Shown: positions 36,801-44,928, numbered from the stretch's first letter. The stretch: DNA of 64,000 bases from Akkermansia muciniphila (GCA_945883495.1 CAMCXS010000003.1:1-64000), one strand, 5' to 3'. Notes: generated by a model not told the origin, from the letters alone. Numbers and translations: made by a program.

Positions 36801-39800
36801 CCAGTAGCGGATTTCCAGGGCGAGGGATGTGGCGCTCCAAGGCTGAAGCAGACCGGTGAAATAGACTGGGACTTGAAAGCTCTCGCCGGGTTGAAGCAAG
36901 CCGGGCTGGTTGCCGCTGGCGAGAATAAAGATTTCCGTGGAGCCACCTGGTGGCAGGGACTCGGTTCCCGCCCAGAAGTTCTGGACGGTGAGATTGGGAT
37001 CCAATGTAAGGATTGGGCGGTTGGGGGAACCCTCAGGTGCCCGGACCTGGAGCAACGGCGCGGGCATCGACGCGTTGCCCGTATTGGAATACTCGACGTA
37101 AATCGTTGCGGGGGCTCCGGGCTGAATCGCGCCGGGCATGACCAGTTTGGTTTCCAGTTTCGGCTCCCCTGCGTCCAGCGACTCAAAGGCGGCGGGCAGG
37201 GTGGCGGAGAAACCTCCGGGGCGGCTGACCCTCACGGCGTAGCTGCCCGGTGGGACAGCGTTGGCCGAAAAGGTTGCGGTGAGGCGGGTGATTGAATCCA
37301 CCGAAAGGCTGGAGGCGCCAATGGTCCGGCCATCGCCCACGAGTTGGACCGTGGTGCCGGGCTGGAAGCCCGCACCGCTGAGGGCCAGGGTGATCGGAGC
37401 GTTCGATGCATGGCTCCCTGGCGACACGCTGGTGAGGGCGACGCCCTGGGGAGCGGCTTCCAAGGTGAAGGTGCCTGGCACAAGAACCGCATCGGCGTAA
37501 ACGAGAACGTACCACGTGCCGGCCGAGGCCCAGGGGATCAGAATACTGCGATCCGATCCCGGACCGGAGGAATCTCCGTGCTCGTGCGAGCCACGCGACG
37601 GCAGAGTGCCGCGAGAGGCGAAAAGTTCGATGCGGTTGCCCGCAACTCCGTTTGCCAACGAGAGCAGGAGCGGGCCGGCGGAGTCCAGATTCAGGACATA
37701 ATACTGCGGCTCGCCAGGGCTGGAGATGTCGTTGCGGACGGGAACACCAGCGGAAAGCTCGCCGCGAACTATGGAAGTGATCTCGATGTCATCCACGTAC
37801 CACCCAGGCCCAGTGGAGCCATCGCCATCGGCGGTGTGGAGGAAACCGAGGCGCACGGTTTTGCCTCGATAGGCTCCGAGATCGAGAATGGCCTGCTTCC
37901 AGCCGCCGCTTGAGGCGGTGACGCTCAGCAAAGGCACCCAGTCCGACCAGATCTCGCGGTCTTGGACGGAGATCTCCAGCGATCCTCCGTCGCCCGCACC
38001 GTACTGGTGCCAGTGCCAGAAGCGCAGAGTGACCAGCCGGTTCGGGCCGGGATCTCCGACGACAAAGGCTGGGCTTTCGAGGCGAGCGACGGAGTTTGCG
38101 GGATAGTTGCCGGACAGGTTGGTGGCGGCCAGATTGTTCCCACTGCGGGCGCCTCCGGGGCCGGAGAAAGGCCGGCCGATCTGCCAGATGCCACCGGCGT
38201 CCGCCCTCCAATCTCCCGTGTCCGCTTCGAACGTTTCCGGGTTGTTCAGGACATCCGCTCCGGTGACAATTTCCGCCAAGTCGATGTACCAACCGGACCG
38301 CTGATCGAAGGCGTCAGTGACTTGGCGGAAGGCCACTTGGACCCATTCGCCAGCGAAGGCGGAAAGATTCACGGAGGGTTTGCCCCACGAGTTGCCCCCG
38401 GCACCGGTCCAGGTGGCGAGTGGTAGCCACGGTCCGCCAATGCGTCGGACTTCCACCGTCCCTCGATCGCCGGAGCCGAAGTCATACCACTGCCAGAAAC
38501 GGAGCCGCGGAGTCAGATGCGAGCTGGGGACCTGGAACAGTGGACTGACGAGACGTCCATCAAAGTTGGCAGGATAATTCCCGGCGAGCACGGTTGCGGC
38601 GCAGGTGTCCCCTTCGAAGGCGGCGCCAGGGCCCGATGCAGGTGTGCCGCAGTCCCATGCCGTGCCGACGGCGGTCCAATCGCGCCAGAACGCTTCCGGC
38701 TGAAACGTTTGGGAGGTGTCGGCGATCCAACCCGCCGGAGCGCCTGTGACCAATCCCACATTGTCGAGATCCCAGCCAGTGCCGGCGTTTGCAGTGGCAC
38801 CGGAACGGAACCGGAACGCAACCTGGATGCGCCGCCCGGAAAAGGCGGAGAGATCAAGTTCCTTGTCGATCCACCCCGGGGATTGCCCGACGATGGTGGC
38901 GGCTATCTGCCAGACTCCTGTGGTGCCTTCCCGGATTTCGATCGTCCCGGAGTCGCCGCTGCCAAAAGCCCAGCGATGGTCAAATCCGAGCCGGGGAAAC
39001 TGCGCCAACGCGGGAACCTCGAACAGCGGACTGATGAATCGGCTCTCGGCATTCGCGGGATAATCGGCGCCCGTGCCGACGCCGGTTCCACCGGTGAATG
39101 CGGACCCAGACCTTGCCGCCCAGACGCCGCCGGTAATCTGCCAGCGGGCCAATGCGCCCGAGTCTTCAAAGCCCTCGCCTTCCGACGTATTCCACAGCGT
39201 GCTGAAGGTCACGCCGGCTGTGGTGGTCACTCCCCGCGCGTTCTCCGCGACGACGCGGAAATGATAAACGGTGGCGGGCTGGAGCCCGGTCAGCAAGGTG
39301 GAGGCAGCGACGGCGCCGCTGGTGCCAGTGAGTGTCTGGACCTGGCTGGTGAACCCGTAGGCCGGAGTGGGACCGTACTCGAAAAACACCGTGGCAGGAA
39401 GACCCGCCGGGTTGACTAGGGCATTGAGCCGGGCGCTGGTGGAGGCGACTTCTGTCGCTCCGTTGATGGTCAGGTAAGGCGGTGCGTTAAGCTGCACCGT
39501 GTTGACCCCTAGCGACTGCGATCGCCGCCGCGAGAGCCCGCCCGCTTCGATCCTGTCTCGCACCAATGGGGAATAGCCGCGGAAGATCTCACCGCTGAGC
39601 GTGAGACCATCGCGATCTCCGTCATCCGCTGCCGTGCGGTTCGTGTTGCCGAAATGTGCCAGCTCATACCCGTCGAGGATCCCGTCAAAGTCATCGTCAA
39701 GGGTGCTATCAAAATAGCGGGCGGTCGCTACCACTGGTTGGTTCACGAGAATCGACACGAGGCTGCGCGAGTAGCCTCCGGGATCCGTTTGGCGGACGCC

Positions 39801-41804
39801 ATTCACCTCCCAAAAGGTAAACTTCACATTGCCGACCGCGCTGGTGGCCAGATCAGGTGTCGTAATTGTCGATCCCGGCACGGCCAGACCTTGGTCATTC
39901 ACCATGCCAGCTGGCAGGCTGGTCATTCGCCAGGGGAGGCGCCGCGCGGAGGGATCGACCAGGACCGCGGCGGACCGGCGTCGACTCACGCCGCCGGCCT
40001 GAAGATGGTCCGCGGCTAGCGTCGAGTAGCCACGAAACTGTTCGATCTCCCACGCAAGCGAATCCCCGTCCGGGTCCGAAGTCAGGTTGTGATCCAGCGT
40101 GTCGTGGAAGAGCCACTCGATCCAATCCGCGATGCCGTCGGCGTCGGTGTCGGCCGTCTCCGCGATATAACGGGCCACGGCGTGAGTGTCCTGATGGAGG
40201 TTCAGCGTCACCGGTTGGTGAAGCGGCGGCCGATCCACCCGGACTCCGTCGATGAACCAGCCGGTGAAGCGATAGCCGTTGCTGGTGAGCGGTGCCTCCG
40301 TCAGCTCTACGGTGCTGTCTCGCGAGACGATGCGTTCATTGACCAGGACACCTTGTGGGCTGGAGGTTTCCCGGAGCCTCACGAAGTTGGCGCTAGGCAC
40401 GGCCCACAGCGGCAGGGAACGCCGCCGGCTGCTGCCGCCTGGCTCGAGCCGGTCAATGACATCGTCACGGTAGCCCCGCAGGTCTTCCACCTGCCGGATG
40501 AAGCCGTCGCGATCGTTGTCCAGCAGGGTGGGATCGGCGATCTGCAAGGAGATGGTGCCGCTGCGCCGCCGGCTCACGCCGCCTGCCGAGAGGGTATCGA
40601 AGGCCGCCAGGTCGTAGCCTCGATCCACTTCGACCCGATTGGACAAGCCGTCGCCATCTGAGTCGTCGTCAGCGGCGCTGGATACGCTTCCCAGGTAATG
40701 CACCTCCATCCAATCCAGCAGTCCGTCGCTGTCGCTGTCTTGCGTGGCGGGCAAATAGTGCGCGATGGCATGGATCGGGTCGATGACCGTGAAGCTCACC
40801 GGATTCTTCGCCCTTCCGGAGGGATGGCTGTGCCGAATGCCGTTGAGTGTCCAATGGGTGAAGCGGTAACCGGAGGGATTCTCCGGGGCCGTGACGGTGG
40901 TCGCTCGGCTGCCGAGCAACGGAAAGGAGGTCTGATTGACCACTCCAGCGGGTGAAGACGTTTCCCGGAAATCGACCCGATCGCCGCTTGCCTCGCCGCT
41001 GTTGAGGGTGCCCAAGAAATGGATTTCCATCCAATCGGCCACTCCATCGCTGTCCGAATCTTGATTCTCGGGAAGGTAGTGGGCGATCGCATTGACGGGC
41101 TCGCTGATGGTAAAGCCGACGGGGTTCTGGGCCCGGCCGGTGGAGTCGTCGAAGCGGACCCCATTGAGCGTCCAGTGGGTGAAGCGGTTCCCCGAAGGAT
41201 TCTCTGGGGCCGTGACGGTGCTAGTTTGGCTGCCAACTTGGGGAAAGTTTGTTTGATTGACAACACCGGCGGGTGAAGACGTTTCCCGGAAATCGACCCG
41301 ACCGCCACTTGCCGCGCCGCTGTTGAGGGTGCCCAAGAAGTGGATTTCCATCCAATCGGCTACTCCATCGCTGTCCGAATCTTGATTCTCAGGAAGGTAG
41401 TGGGCGATCGCATTGACGGGCTCGCTGATGGTGAAGGCAACGGGGTTCTGGGCCCGGCCGGTGGAGTCGTCGAAGCGCACCCCATTGAGCGTCCAGTGGG
41501 TGAAGCGGTTCCCCGACGGATTCTCTGGGGCTGTGAAGGTGCTGGCTTGGCTGCCAACTTGGGGAAAGGTAGTTTGATTGACGACACCGGCGGGCAGCGA
41601 GGACTGGCGGAATTCCACGTTCTGCGCCCAGGCATCGGAGCAAAGGACCAAGAGGGCAGGGATGATCTGAACCAAGGGACTGCGTAGCACTCCCAAGATC
41701 CCCTTCACTGGCTTCCTGGTTGATCTCAGCCGCAATCGCCCCTGGATCGGCGCAAGGCGCACTTCGGGATGGTGCTTCCAGGGGAATGGAGGGAGGGTGC
41801 TCAT
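30807..41804 (-). CDS. Giant secreted RHS/YD-repeat protein, 3665 aa
   Basis: Signal peptide with a long n-region, cleavage expected after DAWA at residue 60. Then: three 107-aa repeats ending in DSDSDG calcium-type loops (about 62-382); further DxDxDG modules each ending in a GGxSRRRS motif (to about 770); an Fn3-like domain; three MAM-like beta-sandwiches with YPAN repeats (about 870-1350); PPC, IPT and CARDB-like domains; and a YD/RHS barrel at about 1750-2575 ending in the core motif RARFYSSTLGTFIQADPLGL and NRPTDLIDPRG. Unlike polymorphic RHS toxins, about 1090 residues follow the core: a Gly-rich stretch, a Pro-rich linker near 2692-2718, DUF11-like, Fn3 and Ig-like domains, two beta-barrel repeats typical of Verrucomicrobiota, and a C-terminal InlB B-repeat-like domain. 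I see no toxin domain. The frame opens at 41972; the ATG at 41804 is chosen for the signal peptide. It is 26 bp downstream of the RCC1 gene. A surface adhesin or shell-forming role is inferred. Confidence 0.88.
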   Translation of the reverse strand: MSTLPPFPWKHHPEVRLAPIQGRLRLRSTRKPVKGILGVLRSPLVQIIPALLVLCSDAWAQNVEFRQSSLPAGVVNQTTFPQVGSQASTFTAPENPSGNRFTHWTLNGVRFDDSTGRAQNPVAFTISEPVNAIAHYLPENQDSDSDGVADWMEIHFLGTLNSGAASGGRVDFRETSSPAGVVNQTNFPQVGSQTSTVTAPENPSGNRFTHWTLNGVRFDDSTGRAQNPVGFTISEPVNAIAHYLPENQDSDSDGVADWMEIHFLGTLNSGEASGDRVDFRETSSPAGVVNQTSFPLLGSRATTVTAPENPSGYRFTHWTLNGIRHSHPSGRAKNPVSFTVIDPIHAIAHYLPATQDSDSDGLLDWMEVHYLGSVSSAADDDSDGDGLSNRVEVDRGYDLAAFDTLSAGGVSRRRSGTISLQIADPTLLDNDRDGFIRQVEDLRGYRDDVIDRLEPGGSSRRRSLPLWAVPSANFVRLRETSSPQGVLVNERIVSRDSTVELTEAPLTSNGYRFTGWFIDGVRVDRPPLHQPVTLNLHQDTHAVARYIAETADTDADGIADWIEWLFHDTLDHNLTSDPDGDSLAWEIEQFRGYSTLAADHLQAGGVSRRRSAAVLVDPSARRLPWRMTSLPAGMVNDQGLAVPGSTITTPDLATSAVGNVKFTFWEVNGVRQTDPGGYSRSLVSILVNQPVVATARYFDSTLDDDFDGILDGYELAHFGNTNRTAADDGDRDGLTLSGEIFRGYSPLVRDRIEAGGLSRRRSQSLGVNTVQLNAPPYLTINGATEVASTSARLNALVNPAGLPATVFFEYGPTPAYGFTSQVQTLTGTSGAVAASTLLTGLQPATVYHFRVVAENARGVTTTAGVTFSTLWNTSEGEGFEDSGALARWQITGGVWAARSGSAFTGGTGVGTGADYPANAESRFISPLFEVPALAQFPRLGFDHRWAFGSGDSGTIEIREGTTGVWQIAATIVGQSPGWIDKELDLSAFSGRRIQVAFRFRSGATANAGTGWDLDNVGLVTGAPAGWIADTSQTFQPEAFWRDWTAVGTAWDCGTPASGPGAAFEGDTCAATVLAGNYPANFDGRLVSPLFQVPSSHLTPRLRFWQWYDFGSGDRGTVEVRRIGGPWLPLATWTGAGGNSWGKPSVNLSAFAGEWVQVAFRQVTDAFDQRSGWYIDLAEIVTGADVLNNPETFEADTGDWRADAGGIWQIGRPFSGPGGARSGNNLAATNLSGNYPANSVARLESPAFVVGDPGPNRLVTLRFWHWHQYGAGDGGSLEISVQDREIWSDWVPLLSVTASSGGWKQAILDLGAYRGKTVRLGFLHTADGDGSTGPGWYVDDIEITSIVRGELSAGVPVRNDISSPGEPQYYVLNLDSAGPLLLSLANGVAGNRIELFASRGTLPSRGSHEHGDSSGPGSDRSILIPWASAGTWYVLVYADAVLVPGTFTLEAAPQGVALTSVSPGSHASNAPITLALSGAGFQPGTTVQLVGDGRTIGASSLSVDSITRLTATFSANAVPPGSYAVRVSRPGGFSATLPAAFESLDAGEPKLETKLVMPGAIQPGAPATIYVEYSNTGNASMPAPLLQVRAPEGSPNRPILTLDPNLTVQNFWAGTESLPPGGSTEIFILASGNQPGLLQPGESFQVPVYFTGLLQPWSATSLALEIRYWTSDNPDSIDWAPLKSQLRPPTLNAAVWDVIFNNLTGELKTTADYVAMLNDNAAFLGRLGQRVIDVAELWNFELQQAYGYSPLPVLDSVTDAAVASPGVSLSIDRRFSSNLRSRWESGPFGRGWFTSWQTHLVSENGDAVVRIIGEGGSARVFVRDTRNGRYFSGAGDSAKLTAISGNAFELRSPDGSVTRFNSQGRIGVVDDANGNRVSATYSSNRLATLTHSSGATITLDYDGSGRITQATESTGRSVTYGYQGDYLVSATTGDGKVTSYTYLTQGIPARLHALSSITRAGVTRSFSWDERGRLASSAVAGDQQVITFGYDSAGGVSIADAFGATAFSFDHRGLLAKMVDPLGNITTSEYDKDLRLKRLLLPSGDSRSFTWCSCGSPATITDELGHTTRFSYEHPLKKMTAFIDAKGNRTEYSYDTKGNLLATTYADQSVESLAGYDAAGLPASRTNRRGQTSTFTYTPQGQIARRTLYEGDIADFDYDARGNLIRVTEQPASGPQKITTYDYTTPTDGDRLRKVSYPNGGWVEYFYDTHGRRSRMVDSAGGDTRYEYNPTGQLWKLRDSTEVAIVEYLYDEAGRLSRINKGNGTYTTYQYDTAGQILMLVNHAPDGTPTSSFAYTYDVRGRRTRMETQIGVWSYTYDATNQLVQAIFASQSTELPNQHHQYYYDSLGCRTQSVVNGKATPFTTNNLNQYINVGSEEIQHDTDGNIKTLDHQFYAYDSLNRLTQVSGPAGVTEYEYDPQGNRIASIINGERKNFLLDPTGIISVLSEEITPSQQTLQFTYGHGLVSSKLGNEVNWFDFDSIGSTIAISNTQGVGQHVASYGPFGEELISGTLPPGRAHYVGQLGVTSEQNGVHFMRARFYSSTLGTFIQADPLGLTGGDPNFYRYVYNRPTDLIDPRGLQGIAASTSVGYFFPTSIPFVNVGGGGGWSAGTGGACASGFGGISFGAPGLAVSKSIGGMPSTGWDGITASIGYGVGEASITWHPDDGFSVSGGVGNGDAGKWGGSITTGATACTPPPPPPKPPTPPPPPQPQPTPPPPTPIIVARDPNEKLGPGGYGPANWVRSGDLFPYRINFENLGPGSKDENGNPYPTFATAPAQRVTVTDALPANFDWSTFRITELGFGDTVVQVPGDSTHYSGSVFVTIDGHSFDVEMEAGIDFNTGLVTVVFQSIDRETGLPPGAGIGFLPPEDESGRGMGHVSFLIRPKAGLANGTPFRNVAEIRFDTNEVIATNQVDPQDASKGTNPAKEALVTLDSTAPLGGITALPSVSGLGEIQVSWTGDDQGGSGVESYDVFVSVAGGAFVPWLEGTPETHGTYTATTAGLHAFYVRARDFVGQTSSEAPFAQASTNVVPGLSLANLSDGADVNGRLGVDLALASLPTGVDIARVAYFGNGVLLGEGVGTNFNLRWFPASSGHHRLRAVAYGPDDKESAAGEVEVDVSHVGTYAGALKGSYLGLIREAAPDWLTSGSMSMTSTATGAFTFKILMGGRTLSGRGGFNPQGIAEVSIPRRGNTPLRLQLVHSSVPDVDRIVGRLTDGSYNGPAISGQTFATDFVVDRQVWHAKRNPATAHAGAYTAILLHGPDGPPTADLPYGPGHGAISITTGGGVKFTGQLAEGARVSAATYLSKDAEWPLYLPLYRNNGFVIGKPALRNVVNVSDGDGTLHWWKRANPTSLAYPGEIKTETRILLAKYQIPQANTRPLVLSNLGGNVLAALNDFSLPSAMERIGTMNAGGSTVFPPQGGERLVLSFSPRTGSFSGSFVHPRTGGRTRANGVVFQKQNFALGRYLAGPAGGRIMIEPHPDRMPDGNDQLPIGLTPLPVLRISSPRAESIVTPVNGVLEISGSAKDAQGIASVWYQVLHDGVMEAPALAEGTTLWKFPVTIPEDGGGRYSVIAKAIDGAGNESVLTTRSFLVSSKKPLHVTTTGPGVVSHGFLGSTDRQIGQLVTITSTPARGKRFSGWKGSIESPARTISFLMEEGITLEAVFED
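40658..41621. repeat. Three in-frame 321-bp repeats at the 5' end of the RHS gene
   Basis: Anchor segments (TCCATCCAATC) recur at about 40704, 41026 and 41347, a 321-bp (107-aa) period. The two upstream copies (41300-41621 and 40979-41300) are nearly identical at the DNA level, while the third is diverged. Each encodes an ETSSPAGVVNQT-type strand, FTHWTLNG and a DSDSDGVADWMEIHFLG calcium-loop segment. Confidence 0.88.
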
Positions 41805-41830
41805 AGCCACCGGGGAGAAAGGTGGTGGAT

Positions 41831-44398
41831 TCAAGGAGCACCGAAGACCGCGAGAGTGTGATTCACGCCCGCAGCTACCTTTCTCGCCCCCATACCGATC
41901 TGCACTGGGAGGTTCCGTTGGGTTGTGGTGCCGTCTCCCAATTGCCCGTTCCTGTTGGAACCCATGGCCCACAGAGTGCCGTCGGTCTTGATGAACAGGC
42001 TGTGGTCACTTCCGGCGGTCACTTCGGAAACACCCGTGGCGATTTGGAGCGGCGTGCTTCGCCGGGTGGTCGTGCCATCACCGAGTTGGCCGCTGCCGTT
42101 GTTCCCCATAGCCCACAACGTACCGTCAGTCTTCACAAAGAAAGTGTGATAGCTGCCGGCGGTAACCTTAGAGACCCCTGTGGCGATTTGGACCGGCGTG
42201 CTTCGCCGAGTAGTCGTGCCATCGCCGAGTTGACCGTAATCGTTGTAGCCCATCGCCCACAAGGTTCCGTCGGTCTTGAGAAAAAGGGTGTGAAGATCAC
42301 CCGCAGCAACCCTGGAGACGCCTGAGGTTACCTGCACCGGCGTGCCTCGGTTCGTGGTCGTGCCATCGCCGAGTTGGCCGTATCCGTTGGAGCCCATCGC
42401 CCACAGGGTGCCGTCGGTCTTAACGAACAGACTGTAGGTGTCTCCCGCCGTCACTTCGGAAACACCGGTGACGATCTGGGCTGGCGTGCTTCGCCGAGTG
42501 GTGGTGCCATCACCAAGCTGGCCGTAATCGTTATTCCCCATCGCCCACAGGCTGCCGTCGGTTTTTAGAAACAAACTATGGTAAGATCTGGCAGAGATCT
42601 GTGTAACCCCCGTGGCCACCTGTACTGGCACGTTGCGCGACGTCGTCGTCCCATCGCCAAGCTGACCGTTTCCATTGTAGCCCAAGCCTAATAGCGCTCC
42701 GTTGGATGTCACAAAGAGGCTATAAGAACTGCCCGCAGCGAGGGCAACGATCTCTGACGATGCCAGGCCGGGAGAGAGAGTAGTTTCACCCCATCCGTTG
42801 CTTCCCCAAGCTGAAAGAACCGAAGAAGGAGCCAAGGCCTGGCGCACGACGGAATTCGATGTCACTGAGGAAAACCCGTAATTGCCTGCCAACGTCCGGG
42901 ATATCTCGCCTGCCGTGATCCCGCGAAAGCCGAGCTTCTGGTAGGCAAAGATCCGTCCTGTATTTGTCGTCGACGTCCCGCTGGCGAGCATGCTGTTTCC
43001 ATAAGCCCCGCCAGCTGCCCGCACCTGCCCGTTCGAAAAATTGAGACCGGACTCTCCATTGGCCACAAACCAGTACCACACCGAAAGCAATTGGGCATCG
43101 GTCAGCGGAGCGCGGCTCACTTCCAGGGCCGGCTGATCGCCTTCTGCCGGAACCGTGATCCAATGAATTCCGAGGGGATTGCGGTCATCCTTGGCCAAGA
43201 CCTCCACTTCGATCTGCGCGAAGTCGACCGACCAGTCCGCCGCCATGTCCCAGGTGATGCGCTTCTCGACTCCGGCCGTTTGATTGGCCCCGATGTTGGC
43301 CGAGGTGCCTTCCACAAACGTTTTCATCGGGATGACGTCGGAGAGGGTGTTGTTCCCGTTGAGAAAGGCTAAGGCTGCCGTGGAAACCGTAGAGCTGTCG
43401 GCATCCGTGACCTTGTAATCGATATCCAGCAGCGGCATTCCGGCACGCTGGGCCACACGCGTCACGGCGGGCTGGGGGATCGCGGATGGGAGGAGCGTGT
43501 TGTGGACGTTTGAATATTCGCGCTCCAAGACTCTTACCCTGCGCATGTCTGACCGGAGAAAGTAAATGTCGCCGCGCCGGTTGGTGGCGAGGCCGTAAAT
43601 GGTGCTCGAGCTAAATGTTCCAATCGCCGCGAACTTCGGATCGAGGACGTAAAAGGTGGAATTCCCTCCCACCAACAAACCGTCCGGAGTGATGGCGACT
43701 CGACCAAGCTTTCCGTAGTTGGGGGTGCTGCTGAGGAACTGCCCTTGAGGATCAAAAACACGGATCTGGGGACTTCCGTTGCAGCTCAGAATGACCCGGC
43801 CATCTGGCGCGATCGTCAGGCCGCTGGGGTCGTTGGCGGCAAACTGTCCGGGCAGGCTGCCGGGATCTCCCCACTTGCGCAGGAAGTTTCCACTGGTGTC
43901 AAACACTTGAACGCGCCGGTTTCCGGGATCGCAGACGTACACTTGGTCGGCCGGATCCAGCGCGATCATATTGTATTCGTCCGGCGTGCCGAAGCTGAAC
44001 TGGCCGTTGGCATTGCCGGATCCGCCCCAGTCACGCAGGAACGTGCCATCGGACGTGAATGCTTTGACCTTCGCGTCTTCACGGTCCAGGACGTACACAT
44101 TCCCTGCCGTGTCGCAGGCGATTCCAAGGATGAAGCCGAACACTGCATCGAATCGGCGGACGAAGGCCCCGCCTTCCGTGAACTGGAGAATCCGTGTCGC
44201 CGTTGTCGAAATATTCGTCCCTTCACCGGCGTAAACCCCACCGCTGCCAATCCCGATGCAGCGGAGATATTTGTCTGGCTCCGGACTGGCGAACTCGACC
44301 CCATCGTACCGCCACGAATCCTGAGGCATGACAACCTGAGCGGAAACCGTCTGAAGCAGGCCGCAGAAAACGAGTGGGAGGCAACTCCGGAGATTCAT
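41831..44398 (-). CDS. Secreted NHL plus seven-repeat RCC1 propeller protein
   Basis: An 855-aa exported protein (signal MNLRSCLPLVFCGLLQTVSA). Residues about 30-320 form an NHL-type propeller (NVYVLDREDAKVKAF, QVYVCDPGNRRVQVF). The middle has an Ig-like/cadherin-like segment (MPLLDIDYKVTDADSS, ITWDMAADW) and a formylglycine-enzyme-like segment (LEVSRAPLTDAQ..WYWFVANG, AYQKLGFRGIT). The last 330 residues carry seven RCC1 units with GxNxxGQLGDGTTT, enough for a closed seven-bladed propeller. DNA of the units repeats every 144 bp. No catalytic site is evident, so it is probably a binding protein. The ATG at 44398 gives the signal peptide. It precedes the giant RHS gene by 26 bp in the same direction, implying one operon. 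Confidence 0.9.
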   Translation of the reverse strand: MNLRSCLPLVFCGLLQTVSAQVVMPQDSWRYDGVEFASPEPDKYLRCIGIGSGGVYAGEGTNISTTATRILQFTEGGAFVRRFDAVFGFILGIACDTAGNVYVLDREDAKVKAFTSDGTFLRDWGGSGNANGQFSFGTPDEYNMIALDPADQVYVCDPGNRRVQVFDTSGNFLRKWGDPGSLPGQFAANDPSGLTIAPDGRVILSCNGSPQIRVFDPQGQFLSSTPNYGKLGRVAITPDGLLVGGNSTFYVLDPKFAAIGTFSSSTIYGLATNRRGDIYFLRSDMRRVRVLEREYSNVHNTLLPSAIPQPAVTRVAQRAGMPLLDIDYKVTDADSSTVSTAALAFLNGNNTLSDVIPMKTFVEGTSANIGANQTAGVEKRITWDMAADWSVDFAQIEVEVLAKDDRNPLGIHWITVPAEGDQPALEVSRAPLTDAQLLSVWYWFVANGESGLNFSNGQVRAAGGAYGNSMLASGTSTTNTGRIFAYQKLGFRGITAGEISRTLAGNYGFSSVTSNSVVRQALAPSSVLSAWGSNGWGETTLSPGLASSEIVALAAGSSYSLFVTSNGALLGLGYNGNGQLGDGTTTSRNVPVQVATGVTQISARSYHSLFLKTDGSLWAMGNNDYGQLGDGTTTRRSTPAQIVTGVSEVTAGDTYSLFVKTDGTLWAMGSNGYGQLGDGTTTNRGTPVQVTSGVSRVAAGDLHTLFLKTDGTLWAMGYNDYGQLGDGTTTRRSTPVQIATGVSKVTAGSYHTFFVKTDGTLWAMGNNGSGQLGDGTTTRRSTPLQIATGVSEVTAGSDHSLFIKTDGTLWAMGSNRNGQLGDGTTTQRNLPVQIGMGARKVAAGVNHTLAVFGAP
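41840..42830. repeat. 144-bp RCC1-encoding DNA repeats
   Basis: Anchors (GTCGGTCTT and variants) lie at 41981, 42125, 42269, 42413 and 42557, exactly 144 bp apart, equal to 48 aa per RCC1 blade. Neighbouring units share long identical stretches, which suggests recent duplication or gene conversion. The outermost units are more diverged. Confidence 0.9.
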
Positions 44399-44420
44399 GG
44401 GTGTTGGGCAAGTTGATGTC

Positions 44421-44449
44421 GTGCTAAGATCGGAGCGTGGCGATGTCAA
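44421..44449 (-). promoter_or_regulatory. Putative promoter of the RCC1-RHS operon
   Basis: On the minus strand TTGACA (plus 44444-44449) is followed after 17 bp by TAGCAC (plus 44421-44426), 22 bp before the ATG at 44398. The -35 is perfect, the -10 poor. Confidence 0.45.
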
Positions 44450-44460
44450 ATGGAACATTG

Positions 44461-44928
44461 TTAATTGCGGGTAACGTGAGTTTGCCAGGCGGATCTCCAT
44501 CCGAAGTCTGGTTGTGAGAAGGCTTGACGATAACGCGAATCTTCCAATGCTCGGTACATCGATACCCCGAGGACCTGGCGGATGCCGTCCATGCTGGTGG
44601 TGTATTCCTCGATGAGGCCGGGACGGAGCCAAGCTTCTGCGTTCGCTTCCTTCCCCGTTGACCGGACCCAGAGCCTCTCGGTCGTGGCCTCGCCTTCCAA
44701 GCGTTGGAAGAGGGCTTTGAGCCGGGCGCCGTTCGCCGTCGGGGTAATCCCGATGCCGTCCCCGGAATACTGCTTCTGCGCCGCGGCGCCGAGTTGGTCC
44801 ACCGGGATCGAGGCGGAGCCAGTTGGACCGGTCCCGGGAGCCGGAGCTGGGGAGTCCGCCATCGCCGGCGTGGTCAGAAATGCGGCGAGGAGGCAGAGAA
44901 TGGGGGCAAAGGCCAGCGGAGTTTTCAT
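44461..44928 (-). CDS. Small secreted protein of unknown function
   Basis: A 155-aa protein with a clear signal peptide (MKTPLAFAPILCLLAAFLTTPAMA) and a mature part of mixed helix and loop: GAAAQKQYSGDGIGI, ARLKALFQRLEGEATTERLWVR, AEAWLRPGLIEEY and a C-terminal EDSRYRQAFSQPDFGWRS. I do not recognise the family. The ATG at 44928 was chosen for the signal; the open frame continues upstream without one. It is 62 bp upstream of the RCC1 gene on the same strand, but a separate promoter lies between. The intergenic region before it contains GGAGGAGG on the plus strand only, so no Shine-Dalgarno site is evident on its own strand. Confidence 0.7.
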   Translation of the reverse strand: MKTPLAFAPILCLLAAFLTTPAMADSPAPAPGTGPTGSASIPVDQLGAAAQKQYSGDGIGITPTANGARLKALFQRLEGEATTERLWVRSTGKEANAEAWLRPGLIEEYTTSMDGIRQVLGVSMYRALEDSRYRQAFSQPDFGWRSAWQTHVTRN

